A stretch of DNA of 64,000 nt from NCBI RefSeq assembly GCF_014205295.1, contig NZ_JACHNF010000001.1:6138001-6202000 (forward strand), given 5' to 3'. The notes beneath the pieces were generated by a model. That model ran no database searches. It was not told the DNA's origin and saw nothing but the letters and a program-made list of their open reading frames with translations. Made by a program: the position numbers and the translations under genes. Every line of letters starts with the position of its first letter. Position 1 is the first letter of the stretch. This document shows, in pieces, positions 59,871 to 64,000 of the stretch. The DNA comes from Kribbella solani (lineage in GTDB: Bacteria > Actinomycetota > Actinomycetes > Propionibacteriales > Kribbellaceae).

Positions 59871-60212
59871 TTACTCCGATCTTGCGAGAATGACGACGGC
59901 GGTCATGTCGCCGCCCTCTGTTTGGACTGCCTCAGGTGTTGCCGTGTCGACGTACACCAGTGGCTGGAGTGCATCGGTGATCAGGGGGAGCAACTCGTCT
60001 AGTTGCTCGATCGCCACACCTTCGTCACCGGACAACAGGAGGACGATGCGCCAGGTGACCTGCCAGGCAACGCCGAGCGTGTGGTCGATCTGCTCGACCA
60101 GGACGATGGCGTCACCTGGGGTCCAGGTGGTCGGCCGCTTCGGATAGCCGGTGACGCCCTCCACGGTGGAGAGCGCCTCGGCAATCGCGGCACGGCTTTC
60201 AACGAAGCTCAT
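59871..60212 (-). CDS. Phage tail terminator-like protein
   Basis: 113 residues: MSFVESRAAIAEALSTVEGV, TPGDAIVLVEQIDHTLGVAW, then a helix DELLPLITDALQPLVY and a final strand MTAVVILARSE. The alpha/beta pattern and location between the connector and the tail tube gene match tail terminator (minor tail U-type) proteins. It overlaps the connector gene by 4 nt. Confidence 0.62.
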   Translation of the reverse strand: MSFVESRAAIAEALSTVEGVTGYPKRPTTWTPGDAIVLVEQIDHTLGVAWQVTWRIVLLLSGDEGVAIEQLDELLPLITDALQPLVYVDTATPEAVQTEGGDMTAVVILARSE

Positions 60213-60514
60213 CCGAGCATCAGCTTTCTGAACGGTGCCTCGAAGCGACGGACCTCTGGGTCTCGTCCTGGCAGGATCGTGTTGCCGGTCTCTGCGTCGC
60301 CCCGGAGGACCGCGATAGGTAGCCCACGCAACGCGAGGTTGCGTGCTACGCGCCGCTTTAGGGCTTCGCCTAGGTCATCCGGGTACGTCGCAGGGATGCG
60401 GCACACGCGGGATTGTGCGGCGGTCTCGGCGGCCAGCGCTGACGTGATCGTCTCGTCAGACGCGGACGTCTGTCCGAGGTAGTTCTTCACGGCTGTTAGA
60501 TCTGGAATCGCCAT
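60209..60514 (-). CDS. Phage head-tail connector (gp6-like)
   Basis: 101 residues from an ATG 8 nt after GAGGAGG. Mostly helical: DLTAVKNYLGQTSASDETIT, SALAAETAAQSRVCRIP, then LGEALKRRVARNLALRGLPI. This is the helical pattern of gp6-type adaptors that attach to the portal. Upstream in-frame codons to 60763 overlap the next gene and were excluded. Confidence 0.7.
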   Translation of the reverse strand: MAIPDLTAVKNYLGQTSASDETITSALAAETAAQSRVCRIPATYPDDLGEALKRRVARNLALRGLPIAVLRGDAETGNTILPGRDPEVRRFEAPFRKLMLG

Positions 60515-60548
60515 CGCTGGCCACCTCCTCTCGGCGCTTGCTGTTGGG

Positions 60549-60809
60549 TCAGACGGTCGGCGCGCTCGGCGCCTGAGGGCTGGCCGGCGGTTCGTTCTCC
60601 TCGGCAACTTCCTCGACTGCGGGCGTGCTGACGACCTTCGTCGGGTCGACGGCCTCGTACTCGACCTCTTCGGTGCCGAAGGCAACGTGAGTGCCCTCGT
60701 GTCGCACCGTGTAGAGGCGACCCGACGTGACGACGCCTCCGTCTGGCAGGCGAACGTAGCCAACCTTCCCGAGGTCGATCTGGTCGCCTACGTTGACGTT
60801 CTTGCTCAT
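60549..60809 (-). CDS. Small phage head-region protein of unknown function
   Basis: 86 residues: MSKNVNVGDQIDLGKVGYVR with a compact beta-rich first half (LYTVRHEGTHVAFGTEEVEY) and an acidic, Pro-rich disordered tail. Its position just after the capsid gene is where small head-associated proteins lie. Confidence 0.65.
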   Translation of the reverse strand: MSKNVNVGDQIDLGKVGYVRLPDGGVVTSGRLYTVRHEGTHVAFGTEEVEYEAVDPTKVVSTPAVEEVAEENEPPASPQAPSAPTV

Positions 60810-60823
60810 GTGTCCGTCTCCGA

Positions 60824-62017
60824 TCAGGACAGGGTGTAGGTGATCTTGCGCAGGCCGGTCACGTCGTAGACGACTCCGGCGAAGTACGCGAACACGCCCA
60901 GGTCCCAGCCCTCGACCTTCTCCTGGAGCTTGTCCAGGCGGGTCAGGCCGCTGTTCCAGATGTGCACCGCGTACGGGTCGGCGATCAGCGACTTGTTGTT
61001 GACGGTCGTCGCGCCGAGGCTCGCGGCCGGGTACATCTGGTAGCCCGCGATGTCGATGTAGGAGAACTTGTTGCCGGTCGAACCGTCGCGGTTCTGCGGG
61101 CTGATGATCGGGTAGACCTTCTCGTCGTTGCCGGTCACGGCGAGGGCGAGCTTGGTGTACAGGTCGACGTGCCCGAACGCCTTCGTGAACCGGAAGCCGT
61201 CCGCCAGGAACTGCAGTCCGAGCAGGCCCGCCTCGACCGCAGCACCGGCGACCAGTCCGGTCGCACCAGCGGTGATCGAGGCTCCCAGCTCGGTGATCGA
61301 GGCAGCCTGGATGAGCGCGGCGGTCTTGGTCTCCAGCGCGATGCTGAACGACCGATCGAACTCGTTGCGGATGAGGCCGGAGACAACCGGGTTGCCGCCC
61401 TGGTCCGCAACCTCGCGGGTGATGTGGACCCTGCCGGACACCGCCGTCGGGGTGACGGTCGTCCCAGCGGCGGTGACGAGGTCACGCGACTCCGGGTCGG
61501 TGCCCTCGGTGTGGTCGCTCACGCCGACATCGGTGTTCGCCCGGTCGAGCTTCGACCAGAAGAACGGCTGCACGCTCGACAGGCTGCCCTTGTAGAACGT
61601 GTCGTACAGCGGCGACTTCGGCGTCGGAGCCTGCCCCAGGAACATGTCCGGGCGGTACTGGCTCGGGTTGACGGCGGCAACGTCCGCAGTCGTGGTCGGC
61701 TGGTCCGCGAAGTGCGGGCGCATGTGCTCGGCGGTGAACTTCTGCAGGCGGGCCAGCGCGGCTGCGTCGCCGTCCTTGCCAGCCGCCAGCAGGTCGGTCG
61801 CGAAGTCGAATCCGGACGGCGCTGGCGTGTCGCCCGCGAACCGGTAGATCGGCTCCTCGTTGACCTGGAACTGCGCGGTGCCGGGGCCGACCGGGAGCTT
61901 GATCTTCTCGAGCTCCGCGATCTTCTCGGCCTGGGCCGTGACCTGCGCCATGAGCGCATCACCCTCGGCCTTGGTGAACGCGACGGTCTCGTCCGCGCCG
62001 ACCTTCGTGTCTCCCAT
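60824..62017 (-). CDS. Nested in-frame start for free major capsid protein
   Basis: Inside the fusion gene, AGGAGGAACCGATG places a consensus Shine-Dalgarno 4 nt before an in-frame ATG (62015-62017), giving MGDTKVGADETVAFTKAEGD and a 397-residue product. That is the normal size of an HK97-type capsid subunit with its delta domain. So the same frame may yield both a protease-capsid fusion and separate capsid protein. Confidence 0.55.
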   Translation of the reverse strand: MGDTKVGADETVAFTKAEGDALMAQVTAQAEKIAELEKIKLPVGPGTAQFQVNEEPIYRFAGDTPAPSGFDFATDLLAAGKDGDAAALARLQKFTAEHMRPHFADQPTTTADVAAVNPSQYRPDMFLGQAPTPKSPLYDTFYKGSLSSVQPFFWSKLDRANTDVGVSDHTEGTDPESRDLVTAAGTTVTPTAVSGRVHITREVADQGGNPVVSGLIRNEFDRSFSIALETKTAALIQAASITELGASITAGATGLVAGAAVEAGLLGLQFLADGFRFTKAFGHVDLYTKLALAVTGNDEKVYPIISPQNRDGSTGNKFSYIDIAGYQMYPAASLGATTVNNKSLIADPYAVHIWNSGLTRLDKLQEKVEGWDLGVFAYFAGVVYDVTGLRKITYTLS

Positions 62018-62533
62018 CGGTTCCTCCTGGTTTGGCGCGGCAGATGCCGCAACAGCTGTGATGTGTGCGCCCAAGAACGCGGGCTTCGGAACGACCGCCG
62101 CCCCCGTGAGGGTCGTTGCCTTGGAGTACTGAATGCCGTCCTGGCCGGCCTCGAACTGACCCTCGACTTCGGCACTGAATGCCTTGAGGACTCGGTCCTT
62201 GGCGAGCGCCAGAACGCGGTCACCTTCGGGGGTTTCGGCGATCTTGAACTTCGCCTGCACGCCGTCCTCGTCGGTCGCCAGTGCAACGGCAACGCCGACC
62301 TGGGTGTAGAGCGACTTGCCGTCGTGCCCGTAGTTCAGGACGACATCCGAGAAGTCCTCGGGCAGGGTGATCGTGCTGGCGTCCCGGAACATGAAGCGCG
62401 CCGAGCGGCCTGTCGTTGGATCGACGGCCGGACGAGACACCTCCCCGAACGGGAGAAGGACACCGGTCAGCGTCCGCGACTCCTGATCGACGGCGAACGC
62501 TGCCGCCGCGAAGGTGATGGTGCTGTTAGCCAT
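60824..62533 (-). CDS. Prohead protease-major capsid protein fusion (HK97-type)
   Basis: 569 residues from the ATG at 62531-62533, which overlaps the portal stop by 8 nt. Residues 1-170 are an S78-type prohead protease: MANSTITFAAAAFAVDQESR, VVLNYGHDGKSLYTQVG with the catalytic His, and LKAFSAEVEGQF with the Ser. Residues about 173-569 are the capsid protein: a helical delta-like region (TAQAEKIAELEKIKL), then FYKGSLSSVQPFFWSKLDRA, GRVHITREVADQG and GYQMYPAASLGATT. An internal ATG with a strong ribosome site (62017) may also produce free capsid protein. Confidence 0.88.
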   Translation of the reverse strand: MANSTITFAAAAFAVDQESRTLTGVLLPFGEVSRPAVDPTTGRSARFMFRDASTITLPEDFSDVVLNYGHDGKSLYTQVGVAVALATDEDGVQAKFKIAETPEGDRVLALAKDRVLKAFSAEVEGQFEAGQDGIQYSKATTLTGAAVVPKPAFLGAHITAVAASAAPNQEEPMGDTKVGADETVAFTKAEGDALMAQVTAQAEKIAELEKIKLPVGPGTAQFQVNEEPIYRFAGDTPAPSGFDFATDLLAAGKDGDAAALARLQKFTAEHMRPHFADQPTTTADVAAVNPSQYRPDMFLGQAPTPKSPLYDTFYKGSLSSVQPFFWSKLDRANTDVGVSDHTEGTDPESRDLVTAAGTTVTPTAVSGRVHITREVADQGGNPVVSGLIRNEFDRSFSIALETKTAALIQAASITELGASITAGATGLVAGAAVEAGLLGLQFLADGFRFTKAFGHVDLYTKLALAVTGNDEKVYPIISPQNRDGSTGNKFSYIDIAGYQMYPAASLGATTVNNKSLIADPYAVHIWNSGLTRLDKLQEKVEGWDLGVFAYFAGVVYDVTGLRKITYTLS

Positions 62534-63779
62534 TGCTGGCCTCCTGTGCGGCTGGCAGTGCCGGGGTGGGGTTCGGGATCGGCTCCGCAAGTTCGGCGTC
62601 ACTGCGTGGCTCCAGGCCGCGCTTGTCGCGTGCCTCGTTGACCCGGAGCACCTTCGAGCGGATGAGGATCTCGTCGGTCTGCGCTGCGGCCAGGTCGTCC
62701 AGGCGCAGGTAGCTCGACGTGTCGAAGGCGACGCGGTAGCCGTAAGGCGTGATGTCGTCCATAGACAGGCGACCCTCGACCGCCGTCATGTACGGACCGA
62801 GCACCGATTCGAGGCGCTGACGCTTGCGGTCCTGGCTGTTGAAGTACGTACGGCTGGTGGTCGAGACGCTGAGCTCCTCGGCGTCGATGCCGGTCAGCCG
62901 TGCAACCTCGGTCACCATGAACTCGCGGGACGCGGCCATCTGCAGCTGCTCGGGGTTAAAGCCGTCGCGGTTGTACTTCAGCGCCGCTGGCACGTAGGCC
63001 GTTCGCCGAAGCTGGCGGGCCTGATACCACGCGTCGAGAATTTCCGCGATCGCCCGATCGTCGGCCTCCTCCTGCGTCTCGTCACCGATGGGCTCACCAA
63101 CGACCGGATCAGCGCCCTCGGTCGGCGTGAACCAGTCGACGGGCGGCAGGCCCTGGGCTGCACGGAGGGCAGCGGCATTGAGGGCGATGTACGCCCGGAG
63201 CGCAGGCGAGGCGGTCAGCAGACCACCGTTCGGGGAGTCAATGCGGATGAGGCCGGGAACGTCCGGCCAGATCGTGGCGGTCCCCTCGGGATACGAGACG
63301 AACTTTGGTTGCACCGTCACCGTTTCGGCATCGAGGCGAATGGCCTCGATGGGGCGGTTGTGCCAGCCGACGTGCGTGATCCGCCACCAGGCGCGCTCCG
63401 ACAGGAGCATGTCCTCGATGGTGCGAGTCATCGTCACCGACGGGGCGACGCCAGCTTCCGGCCGGTCAACGAGGTTAGGTTTGAAGTTCGTTGCCACGCG
63501 CCCCTGTGGGTCATACACCCGCAACGGGAACTGTCCGATTTCACCGCAGATCAGATCACGGGCTCGTTTGATCGCCGGAATGGCGAGAGCATCCTGGCGG
63601 GAAATCTTGGCGCGACCGAAGATGTAATCTTCCAGAGACGGGGTTCCGTACAGGACGCCAGAGTCGATATCGACCGCGAAACGGGGTCGCTGCACGAAGG
63701 ATTCACCCGTGGTCGACGGGACCGCCAGCGCGTGCGACACAACCGATGAACGGCCGGTGATAGCGCGCCAAATGCCCAT
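62526..63779 (-). CDS. Phage portal protein
   Basis: 417 residues: MGIWRAITGRSSVVSHALAV, then LAIPAIKRARDLICGEIGQF, the early helix common to HK97-type portals, and a core with VDRPEAGVAPSVTMTRTIED, VTEVARLTGIDAEELSVSTT and VNEARDKRGLEPRSDAELAE near the end. It forms the dodecameric ring for DNA entry. Its stop overlaps the protease-capsid start. Confidence 0.85.
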   Translation of the reverse strand: MGIWRAITGRSSVVSHALAVPSTTGESFVQRPRFAVDIDSGVLYGTPSLEDYIFGRAKISRQDALAIPAIKRARDLICGEIGQFPLRVYDPQGRVATNFKPNLVDRPEAGVAPSVTMTRTIEDMLLSERAWWRITHVGWHNRPIEAIRLDAETVTVQPKFVSYPEGTATIWPDVPGLIRIDSPNGGLLTASPALRAYIALNAAALRAAQGLPPVDWFTPTEGADPVVGEPIGDETQEEADDRAIAEILDAWYQARQLRRTAYVPAALKYNRDGFNPEQLQMAASREFMVTEVARLTGIDAEELSVSTTSRTYFNSQDRKRQRLESVLGPYMTAVEGRLSMDDITPYGYRVAFDTSSYLRLDDLAAAQTDEILIRSKVLRVNEARDKRGLEPRSDAELAEPIPNPTPALPAAQEASNG

Positions 63780-63797
63780 GTGCCGGACCGTAGCTCC

Positions 63798-63848
63798 GCG
63801 AATTCGGGTCGGCCAAGCAATGCCCTATTTCGACCGACCCGAATTCGC
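63798..63848. promoter_or_regulatory. Perfect 15-bp inverted repeat between terminase and portal genes
   Basis: GCGAATTCGGGTCGG (63798-63812) and CCGACCCGAATTCGC (63834-63848) are exact reverse complements with a 21-nt AT-richer loop. It starts 1 nt beyond the terminase stop and 18 nt upstream of the portal start, both leftward. Terminator, RNA-processing site or operator; no U-tract. Confidence 0.65.
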
Positions 63849-63849
63849 C

Positions 63850-64000
63850 TTACCGCGAGACGATGATACGCGGCCTTCCTACTGATTTCTTGCGGCACGA
63901 TTGAATTGCCCATAGGGCTGCCTTGATCGCATCGGCTCGCCCATTGGAGACCATTCTCGGCCCATCGGTGCCAGCCGCGACCCGTGCTGCCAAAACCTGA
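63850..64000 (-). CDS. C-terminal end of a phage terminase-like protein (5' end outside window)
   Basis: The frame entering from the right edge reads about 49 residues and stops at 63850-63852: QVLAARVAAGTDGPRMVSNG, then RADAIKAALWAIQSC and a basic end, RKKSVGRPRIIVSR. A terminal D-A-x-x-A-A-x-x-A helix followed by a basic tail is usual for large terminase subunits, and the gene order fits, but the fragment is short. Confidence 0.5.
   Translation of the reverse strand, partial: QVLAARVAAGTDGPRMVSNGRADAIKAALWAIQSCRKKSVGRPRIIVSR

Larger units (their letters stand above)
51490..64000. mobile_element. HK97-type siphovirus prophage (partial; extends beyond the window)
   Basis: Twelve or more leftward genes in the order terminase end, portal, prohead protease-capsid, connectors, tail tube, tail chaperone with frameshift, tape measure, baseplate and fibre proteins. 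Base composition is a little less GC-rich than the flanking chromosome. The left boundary is placed after tRNA-Thr by inference; the right end, integrase and lysis genes are not in the window. Confidence 0.85.

Overview
The window is high-GC actinobacterial DNA with short operons, many 4-nt ATGA/GTGA overlaps, GTG starts, twin-arginine/lipobox substrate-binding proteins and a family-rich set of sugar catabolic genes. The gene content fits a soil Nocardioidales such as Kribbella, but that assignment is inference from style and content, not from a marker gene.

Region by region. 1-4.3 kb: a LacI regulator facing a broken GH127 beta-L-arabinofuranosidase-like gene, then a GNAT acetyltransferase and a cupin. 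4.2-8.3 kb: a dihydroxyacetone kinase operon dhaK-dhaL-dhaM, in which DhaM is a IIA-HPr-Enzyme I fusion. 8.4-13.9 kb: an ECF sigma factor divergent from a membrane Ser/Thr kinase, an MFS exporter and two membrane-anchored proteins that share an ectodomain theme with the kinase. 13.9-18.7 kb: a 96-bp MITE-like repeat, then a sugar ABC importer (binding protein plus two permeases, no ATPase) and a convergent secreted GH43 glycosidase. 18.7-20.1 kb: small genes, decayed coding DNA, a cluster of DnaA-box-like sites and a pair of palindromes. 20.1-26.1 kb: an operon of two FGGY sugar kinases, a histidine phosphatase, a DeoR regulator and a 2-hydroxyacid dehydrogenase, then an MgtC-like protein. 26.3-31.1 kb: an inositol-monophosphatase-like enzyme, a Ugp-type ABC importer and a glycerophosphodiesterase. 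31.2-34.5 kb: a Gfo/Idh/MocA oxidoreductase, a VOC protein and a secreted NAGPA-type glycosidase. 34.6-47.4 kb: a GntR regulator divergent from an eight-gene sugar-acid operon (UxaA-type dehydratase, FAH-family enzyme, 2-oxoglutarate-semialdehyde-type dehydrogenase, IlvD/EDD dehydratase, LarA-like racemase, a TIM-barrel-like protein, a GlcD-type oxidase and a GH29 alpha-L-fucosidase). The sugar acids would be dehydrated and oxidised towards 2-oxoglutarate, pyruvate or lactate.

47.4-51.1 kb is accessory DNA: ten tRNA genes all on the minus strand, none with an encoded CCA, interleaved with an RtcB RNA ligase, an HNH nuclease and a small Cys-rich protein, and headed by a compact small-ORF transcription unit with its own terminator. 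One tRNA has a class I body with a UAG (Leu) anticodon and one has a defective anticodon stem. A strand-asymmetric, G-poor stretch separates this array from a plus-strand tRNA-Thr(CGT). From about 51.5 kb to the right edge is an HK97-type siphovirus prophage whose late genes (terminase end, portal, protease-capsid fusion, connectors, tail tube, frameshifted tail chaperone, tape measure, baseplate, fibre) run leftward towards the tRNA-Thr.

The signals I found least explained are the dispersed repeats: (i) paired palindromes with the core CCAAAC-N1/2-GTTTGG, found at three loci and inserted in frame in two unrelated enzymes; (ii) two 102-nt near-identical palindromic elements 13 kb apart; (iii) the 96-bp MITE-like repeat; and (iv) the RtcB/HNH-bearing tRNA array. 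No integrase, lysis genes, rRNA or CRISPR array are visible in the window.
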